Shown: in pieces, positions 1 to 6,484 of the stretch
How positions within the stretch are numbered: the stretch's first letter is position 1
Layout: every line of letters starts with the position of its first letter
Position numbers and translations under genes: made by a program
Source: Oscillospiraceae bacterium
Lineage (GTDB): Bacteria; Bacillota; Clostridia; UMGS1883
Direction: 5' to 3'
Assembly: GCA_015069065.1 (NCBI GenBank)
Contig: SVJI01000027.1
Coordinates: 1 to 12,105 of the forward strand
Length of the DNA: 12,105 nt
The notes under the pieces: model-generated
Told to the model about the DNA's origin: nothing
The model's database searches: none
The model's input: the letters and a program-made list of their open reading frames with translations, nothing else

Positions 1-1070
1 TTTGTAATCGCCTTTTTAGTCTGGTTTTCATAGCTGACAACAGTTGAGAAGCAGTTTGTCACAAGTATCAGACTGTCTGCAATGTCGTTATAGGTAATCT
101 TCGACTCTGTTTTGGTGTATTTATTGTTCTGCTTAAGATATGCGTCCACTGCACTGACAAAGGCACTTCTGGCAGCCTTGTCAGGCGCACCGCCGTGTTC
201 AAGATAGCTGGAGTTATGATAATACTCCACGAACTGAACATCGTTTGAAAATGCAAATGCCGCACTCAGCTTAACCTTGTAGTCTTTCATATCCTCACGG
301 TCGCGGCCTGTACGCTCACCCTCGTAAAACGCAGTATTTGAAATGCGCTTTTCGTTTTCGGGACAACGCTCGTTAATATAGTCAACGACACCGTTTTCAT
401 AACGAAATTCAAATTTCTTAACCTCTCCGCCATCCTCGTGATAGGTCAGCTTAAATGTAAGCCCCGCATTGACAACAGCCTGTCTTTTAAGAGAATCCAC
501 TAAAAATTCGAGCGGAATGTTTATGTCCGTAAACACCTCGAGGTCGGGACGCCATTTAATGGTCGTTCCCGTGGAGCGGTATTTCTTCTCTTCCTTATAC
601 AATCCACCTACGTTTTCACCCTTTTCAAAATAGAGGGTGTGTTCGTAGCCGTCACGGTTAACGGTTACATTCATATATTCTGCACTGTACTGCGTTGCGC
701 AAAGGCCCAGACCGTTAAGTCCGAGTGAATAGAGATAGTTTTCTCCCTCGCCCTTGTCATACTTACCGCCTGCGTAAAGCTCGCAGAAAACCAGTGCCCA
801 GTTATATTTTTCTTCCTTTACGTTCCAGTCAAGGGGAATACCGCGTCCGTAGTCCTTTACCTCTATGGACATATCGCTGTAGCGGGTAACCTCGATAACC
901 TTTCCGTAGCCCTCCTTAGCCTCGTCAATAGAGTTGGATATTATTTCAAATACGCTGTGCTGACATCCCTCAAGTCCGTCCGAACCGAATATAACCCCCG
1001 GTCTTTTACGGACACGGTCAGCACCCTTAAGCGCGGTAATACTATCGTTGCCATAGCTTTTTTTAGCCAT
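1..1070 (-). CDS. Type IIA DNA topoisomerase ATPase subunit, divergent ParE/GyrB type (partial)
   Basis: The 5' 356 codons of a GyrB/ParE-family subunit are present; the gene continues past the left edge, so its TOPRIM domain is not visible. The family uses ATP to drive strand passage by a partner GyrA/ParC-type subunit. The GHKL ATPase signature is clear: FEIISNSIDEA with E42 and N46, KDYGRGIP with D73, GGK at 101-103, GLNGLG at 117-122, and a transducer-domain QTK loop at 350-352. The glycine motif is GLNGLG rather than the usual GLHGVG. A glutamate-rich stretch near 84-88 replaces the canonical segment after GRGIP. I recall this form as common in Clostridia beside ordinary GyrB, so ParE-like is the best guess, but gyrase B versus a third paralogue cannot be settled here. 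The start ATG at 1070 has an AAGGAGG site (1079-1085) 8 bases upstream. The gene lies 39 bases downstream of folD and is probably cotranscribed. Confidence 0.88.
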   Translation of the reverse strand, partial: MAKKSYGNDSITALKGADRVRKRPGVIFGSDGLEGCQHSVFEIISNSIDEAKEGYGKVIEVTRYSDMSIEVKDYGRGIPLDWNVKEEKYNWALVFCELYAGGKYDKGEGENYLYSLGLNGLGLCATQYSAEYMNVTVNRDGYEHTLYFEKGENVGGLYKEEKKYRSTGTTIKWRPDLEVFTDINIPLEFLVDSLKRQAVVNAGLTFKLTYHEDGGEVKKFEFRYENGVVDYINERCPENEKRISNTAFYEGERTGRDREDMKDYKVKLSAAFAFSNDVQFVEYYHNSSYLEHGGAPDKAARSAFVSAVDAYLKQNNKYTKTESKITYNDIADSLILVTNCFSTVVSYENQTKKAIT

Positions 1071-1109
1071 TTACACGTCCTCCTTAAGTAAATATGTCCT
1101 ATTTACTTA

Positions 1110-1964
1110 TCAATGTTTGTTTTGTATTTCAGCAGCCTTAACGGTGTTCCTCATAAGCATTGCTATAGTCATCGGACCTACACCACCGGGAACAGGAGTA
1201 ATCGCAGAAGCAACACTGCTTACATTGTCATAGTCCACGTCTCCGCACAGCTTGCCGTTTTCGTCACGGTTCATGCCTACGTCAATTACTATAGCGCCCT
1301 CCTTAACCATGTCTGCAGTTATAAACTTAGCCTTACCAACTGCTGCCACCAGTATGTCTGCACGGCGGCAAACCTCTTTAAGATTTTTTGTGCGGCTGTG
1401 ACAGATTGTAACAGTGCCGTTTTCGTGGAGAAGAAGCATCGCCTGAGGTTTACCCACGATGTTACTGCGTCCCACAACAACGCACTCCTTACCGCTTACT
1501 TCAATACCTGTCAGGCGGATAAGCTCCATTACACCTGCGGGTGTGCAGGGGAGAAAGTCAAAATTTCCTATCATGATTTTACCCACGTTTACAGGGTGGA
1601 ATGCATCGACATCCTTTTCAGGAAGAATACGCAGAAGCACCTTTTCACTGTCAATGCCCTTGGGAAGAGGAAGCTGTACGAGAATACCGTTAATATCGGC
1701 TCTGCCGTTCAGCTTATCAATAAGCTCGAGCAGTTCCTCCTCGGAAGTCTCTGCGGGGAGTGCATATTCCTCGGAATAGATTCCGCACTCTGCACACGCC
1801 TTTTTCTTATTGTTTACATATACGCGGCTTGCGCTATCATCGCCTACGATGATTACTGCAAGTCCTGCGTTAATGCCCTGCTCTTTTAGCTCTGCCGTTT
1901 GCTTTCTGAGGTCCTCTTTTATTTTTATTGAGAGTTCCTTTCCGTTTAATATCTGTGCTGCCAT
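1110..1964 (-). CDS. folD: Bifunctional methylenetetrahydrofolate dehydrogenase / methenyltetrahydrofolate cyclohydrolase
   Basis: This 284-residue cytosolic enzyme interconverts 5,10-methylene-THF, 5,10-methenyl-THF and 10-formyl-THF with NADP(H), feeding purine and formyl-Met synthesis. Family motifs are intact: YVNNKKKA with the Tyr49/Lys53 catalytic pair, VQLPLP at 96-101, the Rossmann motif GRSNIVGKP at 165-173, and PVPGGVGPMT at 257-266. Length is normal for FolD. The ATG at 1964 fits the family N-terminus (MAAQILNGKE) and has an AAAGGAG site at 1973-1979. That site and the first 95 bases of the gene lie inside the end of ygiQ in another frame, which implies translational coupling. It is the second gene of the minus-strand operon. 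A 258-codon open frame on the opposite strand is a shadow. Confidence 0.97.
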   Translation of the reverse strand: MAAQILNGKELSIKIKEDLRKQTAELKEQGINAGLAVIIVGDDSASRVYVNNKKKACAECGIYSEEYALPAETSEEELLELIDKLNGRADINGILVQLPLPKGIDSEKVLLRILPEKDVDAFHPVNVGKIMIGNFDFLPCTPAGVMELIRLTGIEVSGKECVVVGRSNIVGKPQAMLLLHENGTVTICHSRTKNLKEVCRRADILVAAVGKAKFITADMVKEGAIVIDVGMNRDENGKLCGDVDYDNVSSVASAITPVPGGVGPMTIAMLMRNTVKAAEIQNKH

Positions 1965-3762
1965 TATATTTGCTCCTTTCAGGTTTTATCAGGCAATCAC
2001 CGCCAAAGCCTATCAGGTCAGTGCGGTTTGCCTTAACAAGTGCTTCATGCACCAATTTATAATTTTCCTTTCGTGACGATTGTAAAAGCGCACGCTGAAG
2101 TGCCTTTTCATGCGGTGTTTTCGGGACATACACCTTCTTCATCGTCCGTGGGTCAAGTCCTGTGTGAAACATTGCCGTGGACAACGTCCCCGGTGTGGGG
2201 TAGAAGTCCTGCACCTGCTCGGGACGGATGTTATTCCTTTTCAGGTACACCGCCAGCTCTATAGCATCGCGCAATGTGCTGCCCGGGTGACTTGACATCA
2301 GGTAGGGAACGAGATACTGCTCCTTACCAAGCTTTTCATTTATATCGTAAAATTTACGGCAGAATTTCTCATACTGCTTAACGCCGGGTTTTCCCATGTG
2401 TTTTAATACATTGTCACTGATATGCTCGGGCGCAACCTTAAGCTGACCGCTCACGTGATGCTCGCACAGCTCGCGGAAGAATGAATCATCCTTATCCGCA
2501 ATCAGGTAATCGTAGCGTATGCCGCTGCGAATAAAGACTTTTTTTACCTTTGGCAGGGCGCGGAGCTTTCTTAAAAGCTCCAGATAGTCCTTATGGTCTA
2601 CCTCGGCATTGGGACAAACTGCAGGGTAAAGACACTGCCTGTCGCGGCAGGTACCGCTTTTAAGCTGCTTTTTACAAGCAGGGGCACGGAAATTTGCCGT
2701 CGGACCGCCGACGTCATGGATATATCCCTTAAAATCCTTGTCCCATATAAGTTTCTGTGCCTCTGCCAGAATTGATGCCTGACTGCGCGACTGAACAACG
2801 CGCCCCTGATGAAATGTCAGCGCGCAGAATGAGCAGCTGCCGAAGCACCCTCTTGACGAGGTGATTGAAAACTTAACTTCTTCCAATGCAGGGATGCCGC
2901 CATCCTTATCATACATCGGATGCCATGCACGCATATAATTAAGAGCATAGACTCTGTCCATTTCCTTTTGCGTAAGCGGGTCGGAGAGAGGGAGCTGAAC
3001 CAGATATTTATTCCCATGCTGCTGCACCAGTGTTTTTCCGCGGACACTGTCCTGTTCATAATACTGCGCGGCAGCGGCTTTGGCATAGCTTTCCTTATCC
3101 TCGCTCACTTTTTCAAATGAGGGGAGTACAACGCTGTTTTTGGGAACTTTTTCTGAGATATAACAGCTTCCCTTTACATTTGTTATATGACCTACAGGAA
3201 TACCGTCTCTCAGCTTTTCCGCTACGGTAAGGAGTGATTTTTCACCCATACCGAAAAGCAGTAAATCGGCACCTGAATCAATCAGAATACTTCGCCGCAC
3301 CTTATCCTGCCAGTAATCGTAATGCGCAAATCTCCTGAGACTGGCTTCTGTGCCGCCGATAATTACAGGAATATCACCAAAGGCACTGCGTGCCATGTTT
3401 GAATATACGATAACGCATCTGTCAGGTCTGTAGCCTGCCTTTCCACCGGGGGAATATACATCACCGCTGCGGCGTTTCTTTGATGCGGTATAGTGGTTTA
3501 CCATTGAGTCGATGACACCGCCGCTGATAAGGACGCCAAGCCGCGGCGTGCCATAGCGGGAAAGTGCATCAGGATTATTGCGGTCAGGCTGCGGACACAT
3601 ACATACCCTGTAACCGTTTGCCTCCAGCAATCTAGCAAGCAGCGACGTGCCAAAGGACGGATGGTCAACATATGCGTCACCCGATATAAAAAGAAAATCA
3701 TAATAATCCCATCCAAGCTTGTCCATATCGACCCTTGAAACGGGTAAAAAATCGTTGCTCAT
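1870..3762 (-). CDS. ygiQ: YgiQ-family radical SAM protein
   Basis: A 630-residue protein of the YgiQ family (UPF0313), whose reaction is not known to me. The radical SAM cluster motif CFGSCSFC (Cys306, Cys310, Cys313; C-x3-C-x2-C) binds a 4Fe-4S cluster and S-adenosylmethionine. The family N-terminal region contains ISGDAYVDHPSFG and GGTEASLRR, and the IHDVGGPTANFR stretch follows the radical SAM motif. A second Cys group (CRDRQCLYPAVC) lies at about 380-390. The C-terminal DUF3362-like part ends in a basic tail rich in Lys, Arg and Asn. The ATG at 3762 is chosen because AAGGAG sits about 8 bases upstream; an extended in-frame TTG at 3798 would read through that ribosome site and is unlikely. 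It is the first gene of the operon with folD and the topoisomerase subunit. The last 95 bases overlap folD out of phase. Confidence 0.95.
   Translation of the reverse strand: MSNDFLPVSRVDMDKLGWDYYDFLFISGDAYVDHPSFGTSLLARLLEANGYRVCMCPQPDRNNPDALSRYGTPRLGVLISGGVIDSMVNHYTASKKRRSGDVYSPGGKAGYRPDRCVIVYSNMARSAFGDIPVIIGGTEASLRRFAHYDYWQDKVRRSILIDSGADLLLFGMGEKSLLTVAEKLRDGIPVGHITNVKGSCYISEKVPKNSVVLPSFEKVSEDKESYAKAAAAQYYEQDSVRGKTLVQQHGNKYLVQLPLSDPLTQKEMDRVYALNYMRAWHPMYDKDGGIPALEEVKFSITSSRGCFGSCSFCALTFHQGRVVQSRSQASILAEAQKLIWDKDFKGYIHDVGGPTANFRAPACKKQLKSGTCRDRQCLYPAVCPNAEVDHKDYLELLRKLRALPKVKKVFIRSGIRYDYLIADKDDSFFRELCEHHVSGQLKVAPEHISDNVLKHMGKPGVKQYEKFCRKFYDINEKLGKEQYLVPYLMSSHPGSTLRDAIELAVYLKRNNIRPEQVQDFYPTPGTLSTAMFHTGLDPRTMKKVYVPKTPHEKALQRALLQSSRKENYKLVHEALVKANRTDLIGFGGDCLIKPERSKYNGSTDIKRKGTLNKNKRGPQKANGRAKRAGH
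1973..1979 (-). promoter_or_regulatory. folD ribosome binding site inside ygiQ
   Basis: AAAGGAG on the minus strand, 8 bases before the folD ATG. The same bases encode the Glu-Arg after the conserved CLIKP block of YgiQ. It fixes the folD start and shows that folD initiates while ribosomes are still translating ygiQ. Confidence 0.85.
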
Positions 3763-3787
3763 AATTTTTGACTCCTTGAAAGGTGGC

Positions 3788-3813
3788 GGCAGAAACAACT
3801 TGAATATTCTGCC
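3788..3813 (-). promoter_or_regulatory. Hairpin in the ygiQ 5' leader
   Basis: A perfect 7-base inverted repeat, GGCAGAA (3788-3794) and TTCTGCC (3807-3813), separated by 12 bases. It lies just downstream of the predicted ygiQ start of transcription (about 3821) and upstream of its ribosome site. An AACAACT direct repeat (3794-3800 and 3814-3820) brackets the right arm. There is no T-run, so it is not an intrinsic terminator. It could be an operator or an mRNA-stabilising stem; function is unproven. Confidence 0.4.
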
Positions 3814-3827
3814 AACAACTATAATAC

Positions 3828-3856
3828 ATTATATTATAATATGAACTTTATTTCAA
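3828..3856 (-). promoter_or_regulatory. Sigma-A promoter of ygiQ-folD operon
   Basis: On the minus strand, TTGAAA (3851-3856) is followed after exactly 17 bases by a perfect TATAAT (3828-3833). The predicted transcript start is near 3821, giving a leader of about 60 bases before the ygiQ ATG. Both hexamers and spacing match the housekeeping consensus closely. Confidence 0.75.
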
Positions 3857-3994
3857 GCAAAAATTTCTAAACGCTGAATTAGTTTATGCGCAATTGACGG
3901 TAAAAAAATATTTAATTATGCGAAAAGAAAGGGGGAGAGTATCAAAATACTACAAAAGTTTTAATTTAAATGCAAAACTGTACAAAATATACCG

Positions 3995-4023
3995 TTGATA
4001 AATACTGGAAAAATATGTAAAAT
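3995..4023 (+). promoter_or_regulatory. Candidate sigma-A promoter (distal) for the DUF6514-like gene
   Basis: TTGATA and TAAAAT are separated by 17 bases; each matches consensus in five of six positions. The transcript would start near 4030, leaving a leader of about 90 bases. The AT-rich context makes chance matches possible. Confidence 0.45.
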
Positions 4024-4054
4024 ATTTTTGCAGAGTATGTGAAAAAAGTGCCTA

Positions 4055-4083
4055 TGGAAAAATGTATGACAAAAAGATACAAT
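4055..4083 (+). promoter_or_regulatory. Candidate promoter (proximal) for the DUF6514-like gene
   Basis: TGGAAA (4055-4060), 17 bases, then TACAAT (4078-4083). The -10 is good and the -35 is poor (four of six). GATACAAT also resembles a sporulation sigma-E -10 element, but I see no matching -35 at the proper spacing. Confidence 0.35.
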
Positions 4084-4120
4084 TGTAGTTAGTAAGGATA
4101 ATAAGGAGCGTAGTTATATT

Positions 4121-4441
4121 ATGAAAGAACCCGGATACATAAGGCAGACAGAAACGCAAAGCGATACCGGTGACAGAATTATACTGTGTTATTTTCTGAC
4201 GAAGCACAATACCATCGTAAACGGAAAAGGGGAAACTACATACGGCATAGGAATAGATATGTACACACAGCGCCCCAATGAGCGGACAATTCGCGAGCGG
4301 AAAACCGCGAAAAGTCTATTTAGGAAAAGGGAGGAAGCAGTACTGTTTACAGACGCTCTGTGTAAGGGCTTTGTGACACCGACAACCCTTTCGGATATTA
4401 TTGAAGATAAGCGTGCAGAGGGCAGTTTCTGCACTGCATAA
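4121..4441 (+). CDS. DUF6514-like small protein of unknown function
   Basis: A 106-residue protein with no known reaction. It resembles DUF6514 proteins of Clostridia in layout: an early hydrophobic strand (ILCYFLT, 21-27), a central TYGIGIDMY strand, then a basic helical stretch and a C-terminal VTPTTLSDIIED block. I see no signal peptide, membrane segment or metal motif. The middle is rich in Arg and Lys (ERTIRERKTAKSLFRKRE). The ATG at 4121 is preceded by TAAGGAG at 4102-4108; the 12-base spacing is long, but no better start is in frame. It sits alone between the divergent region and the rplS promoter, which begins 18 bases after its stop. No terminator separates the two genes, so some read-through into rplS is likely. 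Being a real gene is likely from its ribosome site and family match by eye; the role is unknown. Confidence 0.75.
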   Translation: MKEPGYIRQTETQSDTGDRIILCYFLTKHNTIVNGKGETTYGIGIDMYTQRPNERTIRERKTAKSLFRKREEAVLFTDALCKGFVTPTTLSDIIEDKRAEGSFCTA

Positions 4442-4459
4442 AATTTTTGAAAAAAGTAC

Positions 4460-4488
4460 TTGCATTTATACAGATAGTGTGATATAGT
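4460..4488 (+). promoter_or_regulatory. rplS promoter
   Basis: TTGCAT (4460-4465), a 17-base spacer, then TATAGT (4483-4488). The predicted transcript start is about 4495, giving an 82-base leader before the rplS GTG. Position and quality fit a strong ribosomal-protein promoter. Confidence 0.75.
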
Positions 4489-4492
4489 TACT

Positions 4493-4557
4493 GGGTAAAA
4501 AAGCGGTCCTCTGCATTTCTTTCGTACGAACGCTTAATATTTACCGCAAATTGCGGG
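4493..4557 (+). ncRNA. Candidate L19 (rplS) leader RNA
   Basis: The rplS leader can form nested stems: GGTAAA (4494-4499) with TTTACC (4540-4545), and AAGCG (4501-4505) with CGCTT (4531-4535). Competing pairings exist: GCGGT (4503-4507) with ACCGC (4543-4547), and CCGC (4544-4547) with GCGG (4553-4556) just before the ribosome site. Low-GC Gram-positive bacteria are known to carry an autoregulatory L19 leader here. I infer the same role from position and structure; I did not match it to a covariance model. Confidence 0.5.
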
Positions 4558-4576
4558 CAAGAAAGGAGCGATTTGA

Positions 4577-4918
4577 GTGGACGTTTTAAAGGCGATTACT
4601 CAGGAACAGATCAGAACAGACCTTCCCAAGCTTGAAATCGGTGATTATGTAAAGCTGTACGTAAAGGTTAGAGAAGGTGCCAAGGAAAGAGTCCAGATGT
4701 TTGAGGGTACCGTTATTTCTAAGAAGCATGGCGGCATCCAGGAAACATTTACTGTAAGACGTCTTTCATACGGTGTCGGCGTTGAGAGAACATTCCCTGT
4801 TAACTCACCCAGCCTTGACAGAATAGAGGTTGTAAGACACGGTAAGGTTAAGCGTGCTAAACTGTACTATCTGCGTGACAGAGTTGGTAAGGCAGCTAAA
4901 GTTAAGGAAAGACTTTAA
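4577..4918 (+). CDS. rplS: 50S ribosomal protein L19
   Basis: A 113-residue L19, the usual size, located at the 30S-50S interface of the large subunit. Recognisable family blocks are GDYVKLYVKVREGAKERVQ, FEGTVISKKHGG, ETFTVRRLSYGVGVERTFP and the C-terminal HGKVKRAKLYYLRDRVGKA. The start is GTG at 4577: an in-frame TGA lies directly before it, and AAAGGAG (4562-4568) is 8 bases upstream. It has its own promoter and structured leader, and a strong intrinsic terminator follows. In many Bacillota rplS lies beside rbgA and rnhB, as here. The trmD/rimM genes that often precede rplS are absent immediately upstream. Confidence 0.98.
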   Translation: MDVLKAITQEQIRTDLPKLEIGDYVKLYVKVREGAKERVQMFEGTVISKKHGGIQETFTVRRLSYGVGVERTFPVNSPSLDRIEVVRHGKVKRAKLYYLRDRVGKAAKVKERL

Positions 4919-4928
4919 TAGTCAGGTG

Positions 4929-4962
4929 AAAGAGAGTCTGTCACACGGCAGATTCTCTTTTT
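4929..4962 (+). terminator. Intrinsic terminator after rplS
   Basis: AGAGAGTCTG (4931-4940) pairs with CAGATTCTCT (4949-4958) around an 8-base loop; two more A-T pairs extend the stem. One pair in the middle is G-T. A run of five T follows (4958-4962). The lepB ribosome site begins 13 bases later, so lepB lacks room for its own promoter after this stem. Confidence 0.85.
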
Positions 4963-4988
4963 CATTTCCCTAAAAGGAGGATAATGAT

Positions 4989-5609
4989 ATGGAAGAAAAA
5001 GATTTTAATATCGAAGAAAATAACGAAGAGACACAAGAGAGTGAAAATATAGTAGAAGAAACATCTGCAGATGTTTCTCAGAATAAGAAATCCTTTAAAA
5101 AGGAGCTTCTTGAGTGGGTACAGGCAATCGTAATTGCAGTGGTGCTTGCACTTGTTATACGCAGCTTTGTATTTACAGTGGTGCGCGTTGACGGACAGTC
5201 CATGGAGCCTACGTTGCAGCATAATGACCGCATGATTGTATGGCGGCTTGGCTATGAGCCGGAGAGGGATGACATTGTTATCTTTAATCCCCCCGGATAT
5301 GAAAAGAATGTCTACTGGATAAAGCGAGTAATTGCTACCGAGGGGCAGCATGTAGAGATTGATTATGCCCGTAACAGCGTATATGTTGACGGAGAAAAGA
5401 TTGACGAGCCATATCTTGGCGAAGAAATGAGAGCGCTGGCGCACCTGCCGATTACAGAGATTGATGTACCTGAGGACTGTGTGTTTGTTCTGGGTGATAA
5501 CCGTAATCACAGTACCGACGGCAGAGTTATCGGTCCTGTCAGTGAGGACAGAATTGTAGGTAAGGCAGTTGTAAGGTTCTGGCCTTTTGGAGGAATAGAA
5601 TCTTATTAA
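4989..5609 (+). CDS. lepB: Signal peptidase I
   Basis: A 206-residue membrane-bound serine protease that removes signal peptides from exported proteins. It has a very acidic, low-complexity cytoplasmic N-terminus (about 1-30), one membrane segment (about 43-64) and an extracellular S26 catalytic domain. The Ser/Lys dyad is Ser71 in GQSMEPTL and Lys112 in YWIKRVIA. The conserved GDNRNHSTDGR box is at 169-179. A single membrane span and this length are typical of Gram-positive type I signal peptidases. The start ATG at 4989 has AGGAGG (4975-4980) 8 bases upstream; an ATG at 4984 is out of frame. It follows the rplS terminator closely and is 23 bases ahead of rbgA. A 234-codon opposite-strand frame here is a shadow. 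Confidence 0.97.
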   Translation: MEEKDFNIEENNEETQESENIVEETSADVSQNKKSFKKELLEWVQAIVIAVVLALVIRSFVFTVVRVDGQSMEPTLQHNDRMIVWRLGYEPERDDIVIFNPPGYEKNVYWIKRVIATEGQHVEIDYARNSVYVDGEKIDEPYLGEEMRALAHLPITEIDVPEDCVFVLGDNRNHSTDGRVIGPVSEDRIVGKAVVRFWPFGGIESY

Positions 5610-5632
5610 AATAGAGAAAGGATGGAAAAAGC

Positions 5633-6472
5633 ATGAATATACAGTGGTTTCCGGGGCATATGACAAAAACGAAGCGGATGATTGCAGAGAATATCCGCCT
5701 GTGTGACTGTGTAATCGAATTGTGCGATGCCAGATGTCCCCAGAGCAGCCGTAATCCCCAGCTTCCGTCCCTTATCGGTAACAAAAAACTGCTTCTGGTT
5801 ATAAATAAGAGTGACATTGCTGACCCTGTGCAGACGCAAAAATGGATTGAACGTTTCAGGAAAGAGGGCATTACTGCCATTGCGCTGAACTGTAACGACT
5901 CTAAGGGTATTTCAAAGGTTTTTGACGCTATAAAAGAACTTCTGAAGGAGAAAACTGAGCGTGACTTAAAAAGGGGTTATGTTAATAAAAGTGCGCGTGT
6001 AATGGTGTGCGGTATTCCCAACGTTGGAAAAAGCTCCTTTATAAATAAGCTCTACGGAAAAACAGCCGCAAAGGCGGGTGACAGACCCGGTGTAACGCGT
6101 GGAAAACAGTGGATAACACTGAAAAATGGCATGGAGCTTCTTGATACACCTGGAATATTGTGGCCGAAGTTTGAGGATAAGGATGTGGCACTTCGTTTGG
6201 CATACACAGGGGCAATCAAGGACGAGGTACTTGATTGCGAGGAACTGTGTGCTAATTTGTGCAAATATCTGGCGGACAATTACCCTGACAGACTAAAGGA
6301 ACGCTATAAGGTGGAGCTTACGGATGATTTGAATGGCTTTGATATCCTTGAACGCATCTGCAGGAAACGCGGGTTTATACTCAAGGGGAACGAGGTCGAT
6401 TTACTGCGCGGAGCAAACGTAGTGCTTGACGAGTTCCGCGGTGCTAAACTGGGTAAAATTACGCTTGAATAG
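5633..6472 (+). CDS. rbgA: Ribosome biogenesis GTPase RbgA (YlqF)
   Basis: A 279-residue circularly permuted GTPase needed for late 50S subunit assembly, where it promotes incorporation of late proteins such as L16. The permuted motif order is visible: G4 NKSD at 58-61, then G1 GIPNVGKSS at 127-135, G2 GVTR at 153-156 and G3 DTPG at 171-174. The N-terminal IQWFPGHMTK is the family hallmark. The C-terminal ~100 residues form the expected helical RNA-binding region. The start ATG at 5633 follows an AGAAAGGA site (5615-5622). It lies between lepB and rnhB with short gaps, and near rplS, an arrangement that recurs in Bacillota. Confidence 0.97.
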   Translation: MNIQWFPGHMTKTKRMIAENIRLCDCVIELCDARCPQSSRNPQLPSLIGNKKLLLVINKSDIADPVQTQKWIERFRKEGITAIALNCNDSKGISKVFDAIKELLKEKTERDLKRGYVNKSARVMVCGIPNVGKSSFINKLYGKTAAKAGDRPGVTRGKQWITLKNGMELLDTPGILWPKFEDKDVALRLAYTGAIKDEVLDCEELCANLCKYLADNYPDRLKERYKVELTDDLNGFDILERICRKRGFILKGNEVDLLRGANVVLDEFRGAKLGKITLE

Positions 6473-6484
6473 GATTGGTAAATT

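Larger units (their letters stand above)
3763..4120. other. AT-rich divergent intergenic region
   Basis: About 358 bases without a convincing gene, between divergently read ygiQ and the DUF6514-like gene. The left end holds the ygiQ promoter and a leader hairpin. The right half holds two candidate plus-strand promoters. The stretch 3857-3994 is very AT-rich with short A and T runs; I see no conserved RNA, terminator, repeat array or small ORF with a ribosome site in it. Confidence 0.7.

Noticed and set aside
1113..1889. 258-codon open frame on the plus strand, opposite folD
   Set aside because: folD is certain from its motifs. The antisense translation is Cys/Tyr/Val-rich with no family resemblance and no ribosome site, so it is a codon-usage shadow.
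3760..3798. Extended start of ygiQ at TTG 3798
   Set aside because: It would translate through the AAGGAG site; the ATG at 3762 has correct spacing and a family-like N-terminus.
3894..3922. TTGACG as a -35 element on the plus strand
   Set aside because: The hexamer 17 bases downstream (TATGCG) is a poor -10, and better candidates lie nearer the gene.
4521..4530. Palindrome TTCGTACGAA in the rplS leader
   Set aside because: A self-complementary decamer cannot form a stable hairpin by itself; treated as part of the leader rather than an operator.
4962..5666. 234-codon open frame on the minus strand, opposite lepB
   Set aside because: It covers a clear signal peptidase gene, starts inside rbgA, and its hydrophobic, Cys-rich translation is typical of antisense shadow.
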